DNA of 64,000 bases from Streptomyces atratus (GCF_900119365.1 NZ_FPJO01000008.1:186001-250000), one strand, 5' to 3'. Positions 1-9,032 are shown, counted from the first letter of the stretch. Numbers and translations: made by a program. Notes: generated from the letters alone by a model not told the origin.

Positions 1-202
1 GCTGCCGCAGGTCCTCAACACGGAGCCGGACCACCGGGTGCTCTCCCAGGGCCTGGTCGAACTGGCCAACAGCCAGGGGTACAAGGGCGACTGGTCCGGG
101 CTCTTCGCCGGTCTGGTGATGGCGATGCTGCCGGTCCTCGCGGCCTACATCATCTTCCAGCGCCAGGTCGTCGCCGGCCTCACCGCGGGCGCGGTGAAGT
201 AG
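1..202 (+). CDS. Carbohydrate ABC transporter permease, C-terminal part
   Basis: Only the last 66 codons are present, read from base 2 to the TAG at 200-202; the start lies outside the window. The peptide contains a hydrophobic segment (GLVMAMLPVLAAYIIFQ) followed by the short QRQVVAGLTAGAVK tail that is typical of MalG-type sugar permeases, which form the membrane channel of CUT1 importers. Its position directly before a ROK regulator and xylFGH resembles ngcG (N-acetylglucosamine/chitobiose uptake) in S. coelicolor as I remember that locus. The family call is firm; the substrate is inferred from context only. Confidence 0.85.
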   Translation, partial: LPQVLNTEPDHRVLSQGLVELANSQGYKGDWSGLFAGLVMAMLPVLAAYIIFQRQVVAGLTAGAVK

Positions 203-229
203 CGGCCCGGCACCGCTTCCCCCGTACAC

Positions 230-268
230 AGGAACCGCCCGTCGGCCACGCGCCGGCGGGCGGTTCCT
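230..268 (+). terminator. Strong hairpin terminator after the sugar permease
   Basis: A perfect 12-bp inverted repeat (arms 230-241 and 257-268, AGGAACCGCCCG and its complement) with a GC-rich loop lies 28 bases after the permease stop. There is no long U-tract, as is usual in Streptomyces. Confidence 0.8.
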
Positions 269-406
269 GCGTGCTCCGAGGCTGCTCGGGGTGCGGCCGG
301 GGTGCTCATCCGAGGCTTCGCTTGCTCAAGGTCTTGACGGGGAGTACCGCAAAACGCTCAGCTTAGAGTTCATATGTTGGAGAAAACGGTAGGAGTGAGA
401 GAGTCG

Positions 407-1606
407 ATGGAGACTCCGGGGTCGCAGACATCTCTGCATCGCGCCAACCTTGAGCGGGTCGTGCGCGCGGTACGCATGGCCGGCTCGCTCACCCAGGCGG
501 AGATCGCACGGAGCACCGGCCTGTCAGCGGCCACCGTCTCCAATATCGTTCGTGAACTGAAGGAAGGCGGCACGGTCGAGGTCACCCCCACCTCGGCGGG
601 CGGCCGCCGGGCCCGCAGCGTCTCGCTCAGCGGCGACGCGGGCATCGTGATCGGGGTCGACTTCGGCCATACGCATCTGCGCGTCGTGGTCGGCAACCTC
701 GCCCACCAGGTACTCGCCGAGGAGGCCGAGCCGCTGGACGTCGACGCCTCCTCCGCGCAGGGCTTCGGGCGGGCCGAGCAGCTGGTCAGGCAGCTGATCG
801 AGACGACCGGGATCAGTGTGGACAAGGTGATCGGGGTGGGGCTCGGTGTTCCCGGCCCGATCGACGTGGAGTCCGGCACGCTGGGCTCCACGTCGATCCT
901 GCCGGGCTGGACGGGGATCAACCCCAGCAAGGAGCTCGCCGGCCGGCTCGGCGTGCCGGTGTACGTCGACAACGACGCCAACCTCGGCGCGCTCGGCGAG
1001 CTGGTGTGGGGGAGCGGCCGGGGCGTCAAGGACCTCGCCTACATCAAGGTCGCCAGCGGGGTCGGCGCCGGTCTGGTGATCGACGGGCGCATCTACCGGG
1101 GGCCGGGCGGCACGGCCGGCGAGATCGGGCACATCACGCTCGACGAATCCGGGCCGGTGTGCCGCTGCGGCAACCGCGGCTGCCTGGAGACCTTCACGGC
1201 CGCCCGGTACGTACTGCCACTGCTCCAGCCCAGCCACGGGCCCGACCTCACCATGGAACGGGTGGTCCAGCTGGCCCGCGAGGGCGATCCGGGCTGCCGC
1301 CGGGTGATCGGCGACGTGGGGCGGCACATCGGCAGCGGCGTGGCCAACCTCTGCAATCTGCTCAACCCCAGCCGGGTGATCCTCGGCGGATCGCTCGCCG
1401 AGGCGGGCGAGTTGGTGCTGGCCCCGATCCGTGACTCGGTCTCCAGGTACGCCATTCCGAGCGCGGCCCGGCAGCTCTCGGTGCTGCCCGGGGCGCTGGG
1501 AGGCCGGGCCGAAGTCCTGGGCGCCCTGGCCCTCGTACTCAGCGAGATGGGGGATTCGACCCTTTTGGGAAGCGCCTTGCCGAAGGCCACTTCTGCCTTC
1601 ACTTAG
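407..1606 (+). CDS. rok7B7: ROK-family transcriptional regulator (Rok7B7/XylR-like)
   Basis: Sugar-responsive repressor. The N-terminal winged helix-turn-helix is seen in SLTQAEIARSTGLSAATVSN. It is followed by a ROK kinase-like domain with an ATP-site type segment (GVDFGHTHLRVVVG), the GVPGPID and DNDANLGALGE segments, and the zinc-binding motif CRCGNRGCLE near residue 252. The start is ambiguous: ATG 407 has AGGAG at 391-395, 11 bases upstream; GTG 395 and ATG 374 are also in frame. A TAGAGT hexamer at 364-369 would put a transcript start just after ATG 374, so I prefer 407 (399 residues). It sits between a sugar permease end and xylFGH, the arrangement described for rok7B7 of S. coelicolor, which affects xylose uptake and carbon catabolite control. 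The gene name rests on synteny and family, not on a tested operator. Confidence 0.9.
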   Translation: METPGSQTSLHRANLERVVRAVRMAGSLTQAEIARSTGLSAATVSNIVRELKEGGTVEVTPTSAGGRRARSVSLSGDAGIVIGVDFGHTHLRVVVGNLAHQVLAEEAEPLDVDASSAQGFGRAEQLVRQLIETTGISVDKVIGVGLGVPGPIDVESGTLGSTSILPGWTGINPSKELAGRLGVPVYVDNDANLGALGELVWGSGRGVKDLAYIKVASGVGAGLVIDGRIYRGPGGTAGEIGHITLDESGPVCRCGNRGCLETFTAARYVLPLLQPSHGPDLTMERVVQLAREGDPGCRRVIGDVGRHIGSGVANLCNLLNPSRVILGGSLAEAGELVLAPIRDSVSRYAIPSAARQLSVLPGALGGRAEVLGALALVLSEMGDSTLLGSALPKATSAFT

Positions 1607-1627
1607 ATAACGGATGGCACCGTTGTC
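1606..1627. promoter_or_regulatory. Imperfect 8-bp dyad upstream of xylF
   Basis: GATAACGG and CCGTTGTC form an inverted repeat around a 6-base centre (one T-G mismatch), starting in the last base of the rok stop codon. It lies upstream of a TTGACG hexamer (1649-1654) in the rok-xylF gap. It is a candidate operator for the neighbouring ROK protein; this is inferred. Confidence 0.45.
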
Positions 1628-1689
1628 ATCTCGTTAAGGATTTACTCCTTGACGCTGACGTTGCAGCCGAGTTGACTGCCAGCCACCTC

Positions 1690-1707
1690 GGCCGCAACGT
1701 TGCGGCC
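1690..1707. promoter_or_regulatory. Perfect 18-bp palindrome in the xylF leader
   Basis: GGCCGCAACGTTGCGGCC is a perfect palindrome ending 5 bases before the xylF Shine-Dalgarno sequence (AGGGAGG, 1713-1719). Its position suits an operator (ROK or LacI type) or an RNA hairpin masking the leader. Which protein binds it, if any, cannot be read from sequence. Confidence 0.5.
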
Positions 1708-1728
1708 TCGTCAGGGAGGCAACCCGTA

Positions 1729-2826
1729 ATGAACGCAACGACGCGACGCATCGTCATAGGCACGGCCGCACTCTCCATGGCCGTCTCCCTCGCGGCGTGT
1801 GGCAAGGCCGGCGACGACAAGGACTCCGGCAGCGGCGGCGACGGCAAGACCATCGGCCTGCTCCTGCCGGAGAACAAGACCACGCGTTACGAGACGTTCG
1901 ACCGCCCCATCATGGAGGCGAAGATCAAGGCGCTGTGCTCCGACTGCGAGGTCAAGTACAACAATGCCGCGCAGGACAGCGAGAACCAGAAGAAGCAGTT
2001 CGACGCGCTCGTCACGCAGGGCGTGAAGGTCATCATCCTCGACACCGTCGACTACAAGGCCGCGAAGTCCTGGGTCCAGCAGGCCGCGAAGAAGGACGTC
2101 AAGGTCGTCGCGTACGACCGTCTCGCCGAGGGCCCGATCTCCGCCTATGTGTCGTACGACAACGAGAAGATCGGCCAGCTCCAGGGCGAGGCGCTGGTCA
2201 AGGCGATGGGCGCCAAGGCCAAGGACAGCAACGTTGTCATGATCAACGGCTCGCCGACCGACCCGAACGCCCCCTTCTTCAAGAAGGGTGCGCACAGCGT
2301 CCTCGACAAGCAGGTCAAGAAGGTCGTCTACGAGCAGGACATCCCGGACTGGTCGGCGGACGAGGCCAACAAGAAGATGGGAGCGGCCATCGACTCCCTG
2401 GGCAAGGACGGCTTCCAGGGTGTCTACTCCGCCAACGACGGCATGGCCGGCGGCATCATCACGGCCCTGAAGAAGCAGGGTGTGAAGGTTCCGGTCGGCG
2501 GTCAGGACTCCGAGCTCGCCGGTCTGCAGCGCATCCTCACGGGCGAGCAGGCCTTCTCGATCTACAAGCAGATCAAGCCGGAGGCCGAGACCACCGCCGA
2601 GATCGCCGTCCGGCTGCTCAAGGGCGAGAAGATCGACGACCTGGCCCCGGTCAAGGTCGACAGCCTCTCGGGCGAGTTCAAGGGCATCCCGTCCAAGCTG
2701 TACGACGCCTCGGTCGTGACCAAGGAGAACATCGCCTCCACGATCGTCGCCGACAAGGTCTACAAGGTCGAGGAGATCTGCACCGCCCAGTACAAGGCGG
2801 CCTGCGACGCCGCCGGCGTCAAGTAG
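1729..2826 (+). CDS. xylF: Xylose-type ABC transporter substrate-binding lipoprotein
   Basis: Periplasmic-binding-protein family 4 (RbsB/XylF type) that captures a pentose outside the membrane for the XylG/XylH importer. The 365-residue protein begins with a lipoprotein signal (RRIVIGTAALSMAVSLAAC), so Cys24 or so would be lipidated. The mature part starts with TIGLLLPENKTTRYE and contains ILDTVDYKAAKSW and VVAYDRL. An upstream in-frame TTG at 1672 was rejected because ATG 1729 has AGGGAGG nine bases away and places the lipobox correctly. It is first of three genes with xylG and xylH, separated from xylG by a stable stem-loop. The xylose assignment follows from family and synteny; other pentoses are possible. 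Confidence 0.93.
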   Translation: MNATTRRIVIGTAALSMAVSLAACGKAGDDKDSGSGGDGKTIGLLLPENKTTRYETFDRPIMEAKIKALCSDCEVKYNNAAQDSENQKKQFDALVTQGVKVIILDTVDYKAAKSWVQQAAKKDVKVVAYDRLAEGPISAYVSYDNEKIGQLQGEALVKAMGAKAKDSNVVMINGSPTDPNAPFFKKGAHSVLDKQVKKVVYEQDIPDWSADEANKKMGAAIDSLGKDGFQGVYSANDGMAGGIITALKKQGVKVPVGGQDSELAGLQRILTGEQAFSIYKQIKPEAETTAEIAVRLLKGEKIDDLAPVKVDSLSGEFKGIPSKLYDASVVTKENIASTIVADKVYKVEEICTAQYKAACDAAGVK

Positions 2827-2856
2827 TCACCCGTCGGCAGACGTCACCCCGGTCCG

Positions 2857-2906
2857 GTCCGGCGCCCGCCCCGTCACATGCCCCGCAGCAGGGGCGGGCG
2901 CCGGAC
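2857..2906 (+). other. Intra-operon stem-loop between xylF and xylG
   Basis: A perfect 16-bp stem (arms 2857-2872 and 2891-2906) encloses an 18-base loop, 30 bases after the xylF stop. A hairpin between the binding-protein gene and the ATPase gene usually stabilises the upstream message or attenuates read-through, so that binding protein exceeds transporter. Confidence 0.75.
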
Positions 2907-3105
2907 TTCTCACCGGTTCCGGACTTCTCGCGGACCCCGGACTCCCACGGTTTTGGCCCTCGGCGTGCCCTCGCCCCCCGGGCGACGGCCTTTCGAGGGC
3001 ATCCCCCCGGAGCCCCCGGCCGCCCCGGTGGTCCGGCGACCGGCTCCGCCCCCTGTGCTCAGCAGTACCATCCCCGCCGGTCAGGCGGCGAAGGAGATGA
3101 TTCAC

Positions 3106-3891
3106 GTGTCCGCTACGCCCGTGCTGGCGTTGCGCGGAATCTCCAAGCGGTTCGGCGCCGTCCAGGCGCTCACCGATGTGGACCTGGAGATTCGCTCCGG
3201 CGAAGTGGTCGCCCTGGTCGGCGACAACGGCGCCGGCAAGTCGACCCTCGTCAAGACCATTTCGGGTGTCCACCCGATCGACGAAGGCGCCATCGAGTGG
3301 GAGGGCGAACCGGTCCGCATCAACCGGCCGAACGACGCCCAGGAGCTCGGAGTCGCCACCGTCTACCAGGACCTGGCGCTCTGCGACAACCTCGATGTGG
3401 TCGCCAACCTCTTCCTCGGCAGCGAACTGCGCAAGGCCTCCGTCCTCGACGAGATCGGGATGGAGAAGCGCGCCAAGGAACTGCTCGACACGCTGTCCAT
3501 CCGGATACCCAGCGTCCGTATCCCGGTCGCCTCGCTCTCCGGCGGTCAGCGCCAGGTCGTTGCCATCGCCCGCGCCCTGATCGGTGACCCCGAGGTCGTC
3601 ATCCTCGACGAGCCGACCGCCGCCCTCGGCGTCGAGCAGACCGCCCAGGTCCTCGACCTCGTCGAGCGGCTGCGCGAGCGCGGCCACGGCGTCATCCTCA
3701 TCAGCCACAACATGGCCGACGTGCGCGCCGTCGCCGACAAGGTGGCGGTGCTGCGGCTGGGCCGCAACAACGGAGTCTTCGACGTGGCGACCACGTCCCA
3801 CGAGGAGATCATCTCCGCGATCACCGGTGCCACGGACAACGCCGTCACGCGCCGTCAGGCCCGCGCAGCCACGAAGGAGGACGCGAAGTGA
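3106..3891 (+). CDS. xylG: Xylose-type ABC transporter ATP-binding protein
   Basis: Cytoplasmic ATPase that powers the XylFGH importer. The 261-residue protein has one nucleotide-binding domain, unlike the duplicated RbsA/XylG of enterobacteria: Walker A GDNGAGKST near residue 38, signature LSGGQRQ, Walker B VVILDEPTAAL and an H-loop in LISHNMAD. The frame is open far upstream, but GTG 3106 has AAGGAG at 3091-3096 nine bases away, whereas ATG 3097 abuts that sequence, so 3106 is preferred. The stop overlaps the xylH start by 4 bases (GTGA), implying coupled translation. Confidence 0.92.
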   Translation: MSATPVLALRGISKRFGAVQALTDVDLEIRSGEVVALVGDNGAGKSTLVKTISGVHPIDEGAIEWEGEPVRINRPNDAQELGVATVYQDLALCDNLDVVANLFLGSELRKASVLDEIGMEKRAKELLDTLSIRIPSVRIPVASLSGGQRQVVAIARALIGDPEVVILDEPTAALGVEQTAQVLDLVERLRERGHGVILISHNMADVRAVADKVAVLRLGRNNGVFDVATTSHEEIISAITGATDNAVTRRQARAATKEDAK

Positions 3892-5243
3892 GCGACCTCG
3901 CCAAGACCCCCAAGTCCCCCAAGTCCCCCGAGCCCCCCAAGGTTTCCACCGAGAAGCCCGCCACCGACAAGCCCGCCGCGGCGACACCCGCGGCCGAGCC
4001 GTCGGCGGCCCCCGCCTCCGCGGTGGATCCGCGCCTGCTCGTCCGCGAGGAGGGCTTCAAGGGCTACTGGTCCGAGTTCACCCGCAAGGTGCGCGGCGGC
4101 GAGCTCGGCTCGCTGCCGGTCCTCGTCGGCCTGATCGTCATCGCGGTCGTCTTCCAGTTCCAGAACAGCAACTTCCTCTCCGCCAGCTCCATCGCCAACG
4201 TCGCCGTCTACAGCTCCGGCCTCGGCATCATGGCGGTCGGCATCGTCTTCGTGCTGCTGCTCGGCGAGATCGACCTGTCCGTCGGCTCGGTCGCCGGTGT
4301 CGGTGCGGCCGTCTGGGCCGTGCTCAACGTCAACCACGGCTGGAACGACTGGTCGGCGGTGCTCGTCGCGGTGCTCTCCGGCATGGTGCTCGGCGCGCTG
4401 CACGGCTTCTTCTTCGCCAAGATCGGGGTGCCGGCCTTCGTCGTCACCCTGGCCGGTTTCCTCGGCTGGAGCGGTCTGCAGGAGTGGATGATGGGCGGTG
4501 AGGGCTCGATCAACACGCCGTCCGGCAGCATCGTCGAGAACCTCACCAACTACTTCTTCGAGGACAAGGTCGTCGCGTACGGTGTCGCCCTGGTCGCCGT
4601 CCTCGCCTACGCCGGGTCGCTCCTGATGGACAGCCGGCGCCGCGGGGCCGCGGGCCTGCCGGCCCGTCCCACCACCGAGGTCCTGCTCCGCACGGGCATC
4701 GTCGCGATCCTGTGCTTCGCCGTCGCGTACGTGCTGAACGAGCCCTCCGGCGCCCGCGGCCTGCCGCTGGCCCTGGTGCTCTTCCTCGCCGTGCTGGTCG
4801 TCGCGGACTTCGTGGCCCGCCGGACCACCTTCGGCCGCCAGGTCTTCGCGGTGGGCGGCAACCCGGAGGCCGCGCGCCGCGCCGGCATCAACGTCGACCG
4901 GATCCGGATCACCGTCTTCGCGCTCTCCGGAATGCTGGGCGCCTTCGGCGGACTCTTCATCGCCAGCCTCTCCGGCGGCGCCACCAAGAGCGTCGGCGGC
5001 GGAAACACGCTGATGCTGGTCATCGCGGCCGCCGTCATCGGCGGCACCAGCCTCTTCGGCGGCCGGGGCAAGGTCTGGTCCGCGCTGCTCGGCATGATCG
5101 TGATCCAGTCGATCCAGCAGGGCCTGAACATGATCGGCATGGCCAACGCCATCCAGTACATGATCACCGGCGCGGTGCTGCTGGCCGCCGTGGTCATCGA
5201 CTCGGTCTCCCGCCGCACCCAGAAGACCGCGGGCCGCGCGTAA
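3888..5243 (+). CDS. xylH: Xylose-type ABC transporter permease
   Basis: Membrane channel of the XylFGH importer (BPD_transp_2/RbsC family). The 451-residue protein opens with about 45 cytosolic residues rich in Pro, Lys and Ala (PPKVSTEKPATDKPA), then roughly ten hydrophobic segments, with the family hallmarks LLGEIDLSVGSVAG and GAVIGGTSLFGGRG-like text (VIGGTSLFGGRGKVW). Its GTG start overlaps the xylG stop. A strong hairpin terminator follows 20 bases after the stop, closing the operon. Confidence 0.92.
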   Translation: MSDLAKTPKSPKSPEPPKVSTEKPATDKPAAATPAAEPSAAPASAVDPRLLVREEGFKGYWSEFTRKVRGGELGSLPVLVGLIVIAVVFQFQNSNFLSASSIANVAVYSSGLGIMAVGIVFVLLLGEIDLSVGSVAGVGAAVWAVLNVNHGWNDWSAVLVAVLSGMVLGALHGFFFAKIGVPAFVVTLAGFLGWSGLQEWMMGGEGSINTPSGSIVENLTNYFFEDKVVAYGVALVAVLAYAGSLLMDSRRRGAAGLPARPTTEVLLRTGIVAILCFAVAYVLNEPSGARGLPLALVLFLAVLVVADFVARRTTFGRQVFAVGGNPEAARRAGINVDRIRITVFALSGMLGAFGGLFIASLSGGATKSVGGGNTLMLVIAAAVIGGTSLFGGRGKVWSALLGMIVIQSIQQGLNMIGMANAIQYMITGAVLLAAVVIDSVSRRTQKTAGRA

Positions 5244-5262
5244 CCACCACGCCGCACGGTCC

Positions 5263-5296
5263 AGTGCCCGGCGCCCCGAACCGGGCGCCGGGCACT
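5263..5296 (+). terminator. Terminator of the xylFGH operon
   Basis: Perfect 14-bp stem (5263-5276 with 5283-5296) and a 6-base loop, directly after xylH and about 120 bases before dxs. Confidence 0.88.
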
Positions 5297-5416
5297 TCCG
5301 GGTGCCGGGCACGGGGTGGGACAGCACATTCCATGCCCGATGCCCGGGACGACGAGCGGAAGATTAGACTCATCGGATCGGCATGCTCGACCAGCTCAAG
5401 ACGCAAGGAGGCACGG

Positions 5417-7345
5417 GTGGCTCTGCTGACCCGCATCGGTGGACCGCGTGACCTGGACCGGCTCACTCCCGAGCAGCTGGACCAGCTCGCCGAAGAGATC
5501 CGGACCTTCCTCGTCGACGCCGTATCGAAGACCGGCGGCCACCTCGGCCCCAACCTGGGTGTGGTCGAGCTCACCATCGCCCTGCACCGGGTCTTCGACT
5601 CGCCGAAGGACAAGGTGCTGTTCGACACCGGTCACCAGAGCTATGTGCACAAGCTCCTCACCGGCCGGCAGGACTTCTCGAAGCTCAAGAGCAAGGGCGG
5701 CCTCTCCGGCTACCCCTCCCGTGCCGAGTCCGAGCACGACATCATCGAGAACTCGCACGCCTCCACGGTGCTCGGCTGGGCCGACGGCCTCGCCAAGGCC
5801 AACGAGGTGCTGGGCAAGGACGACCACGTCGTCGCGGTCATCGGTGACGGCGCGCTCACCGGCGGCATGGCCTGGGAGGCGCTGAACAATATCGCCGCCG
5901 CCAAGGACCGCCCGCTCGTCATCGTCGTCAACGACAACGAGCGCTCCTACGCGCCGACCATCGGCGGCCTCGCCAACCACCTCGCGACGCTGCGCACCAC
6001 CGACGGCTACGAGCGTTTCCTGGCCCGCGGCAAGGACCTCCTGGAGCGGACCCCCGTCGTCGGGAAGCCGCTGTACGAGACGCTGCACGGGGCCAAGAAG
6101 GGGCTGAAGGACTTCATCGCCCCGCAGGGCATGTTCGAGGACCTCGGCCTGAAGTACGTCGGCCCGATCGACGGCCACGACATCGAGGCCCTGGAGTCCG
6201 CGCTCCAGCGTGCCAAGCGCTTCGGCGGCCCCGTCATCGTGCACTGCCTCACCGAGAAGGGCCGCGGCTACACCCCCGCCCTGCTCGACGAGGCCGACCG
6301 CTTCCACGCCGTCGGCAAGATCCACCCCGACACCGGCCTCCCGGTCGCCACCTCGGGCCTCGACTGGACCTCCGTCTTCGGCGAGGAGATGGTCAAGCTC
6401 GGCAAGGAGCGCGAGGACATCGTCGCGATCACCGCGGCCATGCTCCAGCCGGTCGGGCTGACCAAGTTCGAGAAGGCGTTCCCGGACCGGATCTACGACG
6501 TCGGCATCGCCGAGCAGCACGGCGCGGTCTCCGCGGCCGGCCTCGCCACCGGCGGACTGCACCCCGTCTTCGCGGTGTACGCCACCTTCCTCAACCGCGC
6601 CTTCGACCAGGTCCTGATGGACGTCGCGCTGCACAAGTGCGGTGTGACGTTCGTCCTGGACCGGGCCGGGGTCACCGGCACCGACGGCGCCTCGCACAAC
6701 GGCATGTGGGACATGTCGATCCTCCAGTGCGTGCCCACGCTCCGGATCGCCGCCCCGCGCGACGCCGACCAGGTCCGCGCCCAGCTCCGCGAGGCCGTCG
6801 AGGTCGACGACGCACCGACCGTGGTCCGCTTCTCCAAGGGCGCGGTCGGCCCGGCGGTCAAGGCCGTCGGCCGGGTCGGCGGCATGGACGTGCTGCGCGA
6901 GCCCGGCACCACCCGGCCGGACGTCCTCCTGGTCTCCGTCGGCGCCCTCGCCCCGATGTGCCTGGAGATCGCCGAACTGCTGGAGGCCCAGGGCATCTCG
7001 ACGACCGTCGTCGACCCGCGCTGGGTCAAGCCGGTCGACGAGGCCATGGCCCCGCTCGCCGAGCAGCACCGGGTCGTCGTCACCGTCGAGGACAACAGCC
7101 GGGCCGGCGGCGTCGGTTCCGCCGTCTCCCAGGCCCTGCGCGACGCCGGGGTCGACGTACCCCTGCGTGACTTCGGCATCCCGCCGCGCTTCCTCGACCA
7201 CGCCTCCCGCAAGGAGGTCATGGCCGAGATCGGGCTGACCGCGCCGGACATCGCCCGCCAGGTCACCGGTCTCGTGGCCAAGCTGGACGGCCGCTTCGGG
7301 AGCGGCGCCGACACCCGCTCCGTGATCGAGCCCGCCCGCGACTGA
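5417..7345 (+). CDS. dxs: 1-deoxy-D-xylulose-5-phosphate synthase
   Basis: Thiamine-diphosphate enzyme that condenses pyruvate and glyceraldehyde 3-phosphate, the first step of the MEP pathway to isoprenoids, in the cytosol. The 642-residue length is normal. Visible features are the substrate-site histidine in GHQSY (near residue 72), the ThDP/Mg motif GDGALTGGMAWEALNN (near 142) and the catalytic glutamate in GIAEQHG (near 363), then the C-terminal transketolase domain. GTG 5417 is chosen because AAGGAGG (5405-5411) precedes it; the frame is open further upstream only as a GC artefact. Strong hairpins on both sides suggest a single-gene transcript. Confidence 0.97.
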   Translation: MALLTRIGGPRDLDRLTPEQLDQLAEEIRTFLVDAVSKTGGHLGPNLGVVELTIALHRVFDSPKDKVLFDTGHQSYVHKLLTGRQDFSKLKSKGGLSGYPSRAESEHDIIENSHASTVLGWADGLAKANEVLGKDDHVVAVIGDGALTGGMAWEALNNIAAAKDRPLVIVVNDNERSYAPTIGGLANHLATLRTTDGYERFLARGKDLLERTPVVGKPLYETLHGAKKGLKDFIAPQGMFEDLGLKYVGPIDGHDIEALESALQRAKRFGGPVIVHCLTEKGRGYTPALLDEADRFHAVGKIHPDTGLPVATSGLDWTSVFGEEMVKLGKEREDIVAITAAMLQPVGLTKFEKAFPDRIYDVGIAEQHGAVSAAGLATGGLHPVFAVYATFLNRAFDQVLMDVALHKCGVTFVLDRAGVTGTDGASHNGMWDMSILQCVPTLRIAAPRDADQVRAQLREAVEVDDAPTVVRFSKGAVGPAVKAVGRVGGMDVLREPGTTRPDVLLVSVGALAPMCLEIAELLEAQGISTTVVDPRWVKPVDEAMAPLAEQHRVVVTVEDNSRAGGVGSAVSQALRDAGVDVPLRDFGIPPRFLDHASRKEVMAEIGLTAPDIARQVTGLVAKLDGRFGSGADTRSVIEPARD

Positions 7346-7388
7346 CGCGGCGGGCGGGAGCCCCCGAGAGCGCGCACCGATACGGCCG

Positions 7389-7433
7389 ATGGGCCGGTCG
7401 AATCACCCTGTACGGGTGGTCCGACCGGCCCAT
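7389..7433 (+). terminator. Terminator of dxs
   Basis: Perfect 12-bp outer stem (7389-7400 with 7422-7433); ATCACCC and GGGTGGT inside extend it. It lies 43 bases after the dxs stop. Confidence 0.88.
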
Positions 7434-7520
7434 TCGCGTGAAATCGCCCGATGCGGAGCCCTGAGGCGCCGATGCGGTCCCAAATCATGGCGTACACGAC
7501 GAGTGCGTGGAGGTACGCCG

Positions 7521-9032
7521 GTGACTGCCCAGCAGGACACACCACCCAGCAGCGACGGACTGTTCCGGACCAAGACGGTCGAGCAGTCCATCCGCGACAC
7601 CGAGGAGCCGGAGCACGCGCTCAAGAAGTCCCTCTCCGCCCTGGACCTCACGGTCTTCGGAGTGGGCGTCATCATCGGCACCGGCATCTTCGTCCTCACC
7701 GGCAAGGTGGCCAAGGAGACGGCGGGACCCGCCACCGCCCTCGCCTTCGTGGTCGCCGGCGTCGTCTGCGCGCTGGCGGCGCTCTGCTACGCCGAGTTCG
7801 CCTCCACCGTCCCGGTCGCCGGCTCCGCCTACACGTTCTCGTACGCCTCGCTCGGCGAGCTGGTCGCCTGGATCATCGGCTGGGACCTGGTGCTGGAATT
7901 CGCGCTCGGCACGGCGGTGGTGGCGGTCGGCTGGTCCGGCTACGTCCGCTCGCTGATGGACAACTTCGGCTGGCACATGCCCGATGTGCTCTCCGGAACG
8001 GATGTGGCAAAAGGATTCGGCTTCGACATCCTGGCCTTCGTCCTGGTGCTCGTCCTGACCGTGGTGCTGGTGCTCGGCATGAAGCTGTCCGCCCGGATCA
8101 CGACCTTCGTGGTCGCCATCAAGGTCGCGGTGGTGCTGATCGTGATCGTCGCGGGGCTGTTCTTCGTGAAGGCCGCCAACTACTCGCCGTTCATCCCCGA
8201 GGCGCAGCCGCAGCCCTCCGGTTCCGGGCTGACCGCGCCGCTGGTCCAGCTGATGTTCGGTTACGCGCCCACCAACTTCGGCGTCATGGGCATCTTCACC
8301 GCCGCCTCCGTCGTCTTCTTCGCCTTCATCGGCTTCGACGTGGTGGCCACCGCGGCCGAGGAGACGAAGCTTCCGCAACGTGACATGCCACGTGGCATCC
8401 TCGCCTCGCTCTTCATCTGCACCGTGCTCTATGTCGCCGTATCGCTGGTGGTCACCGGTATGGAGCACTACACGGAGCTGTCGGTGGAGGCCCCGCTGGC
8501 CGATGCCTTCAAGGCCGTCGGCCATCCCGTCTACGCGGGATTCATCAGCTTCGGGGCCGCGATCGGCCTCACCACCGTCTGTCTGATCCTGCTGCTGGGA
8601 CAGACCCGGGTCTTCTTCGCGATGAGCCGGGACGGACTGCTGCCGCGGTTCTTCTCCAGGACGCACCCGAAGTTCGGCACCCCGTACCGCCCGACCATCC
8701 TGCTCGGCGTGATCATCGCGATCGTCGCCGGCTTCACCAGCATCAACGAGCTGGCGACGCTGGTGAACATCGGCACGCTCTTCGCGTTCGTCGTGGTCGC
8801 CCTGGGCGTGATGGTGCTGCGCCGCACCCGCCCCGAACTCCACCGCGCCTTCCGCACCCCGTGGGTACCGGTGATCCCGATCCTCTCGGTGGCCGCGTCG
8901 GTGTGGCTGATGCTCAACCTTCCCGCGGAGACCTGGCTGCGTTTCGGCATCTGGATGGCCATCGGCGTGGTCGTCTACTTCGCCTACGGGCGCGGGCACA
9001 GCCGGATCAACGAGCAGCTCGACCGTCCGTAG
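7521..9032 (+). CDS. APC-superfamily amino-acid permease (cationic amino-acid transporter type)
   Basis: Membrane secondary transporter, 503 residues with about 12 hydrophobic segments. The N-terminal signature VGVIIGTGIFVLTGK and the following AGPATALAFVVAG and FIGFDVVATAAEE segments are typical of YfnA/CAT-like permeases that exchange or import amino acids, often basic or branched ones; the substrate is not readable. GTG 7521 has GGAGG at 7509-7513 seven bases upstream. It is bounded by terminators on both sides, so it looks monocistronic. The gene ends among short tandem repeats of GTAGCTCCGTCC around its stop codon (9025-9056). Confidence 0.93.
   Translation: MTAQQDTPPSSDGLFRTKTVEQSIRDTEEPEHALKKSLSALDLTVFGVGVIIGTGIFVLTGKVAKETAGPATALAFVVAGVVCALAALCYAEFASTVPVAGSAYTFSYASLGELVAWIIGWDLVLEFALGTAVVAVGWSGYVRSLMDNFGWHMPDVLSGTDVAKGFGFDILAFVLVLVLTVVLVLGMKLSARITTFVVAIKVAVVLIVIVAGLFFVKAANYSPFIPEAQPQPSGSGLTAPLVQLMFGYAPTNFGVMGIFTAASVVFFAFIGFDVVATAAEETKLPQRDMPRGILASLFICTVLYVAVSLVVTGMEHYTELSVEAPLADAFKAVGHPVYAGFISFGAAIGLTTVCLILLLGQTRVFFAMSRDGLLPRFFSRTHPKFGTPYRPTILLGVIIAIVAGFTSINELATLVNIGTLFAFVVVALGVMVLRRTRPELHRAFRTPWVPVIPILSVAASVWLMLNLPAETWLRFGIWMAIGVVVYFAYGRGHSRINEQLDRP

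Noticed and set aside
4712..5416. Possible N-terminal extension of Dxs back to 4712
   Set aside because: It runs through xylH in another frame and through the xylFGH terminator; GTG 5417 has an excellent SD and gives the normal Dxs length.
5396..7201. A 601-codon antisense frame across dxs
   Set aside because: Typical GC-bias shadow, rich in Asp, Gly, Val and Glu, with no motif; dxs is unambiguous.
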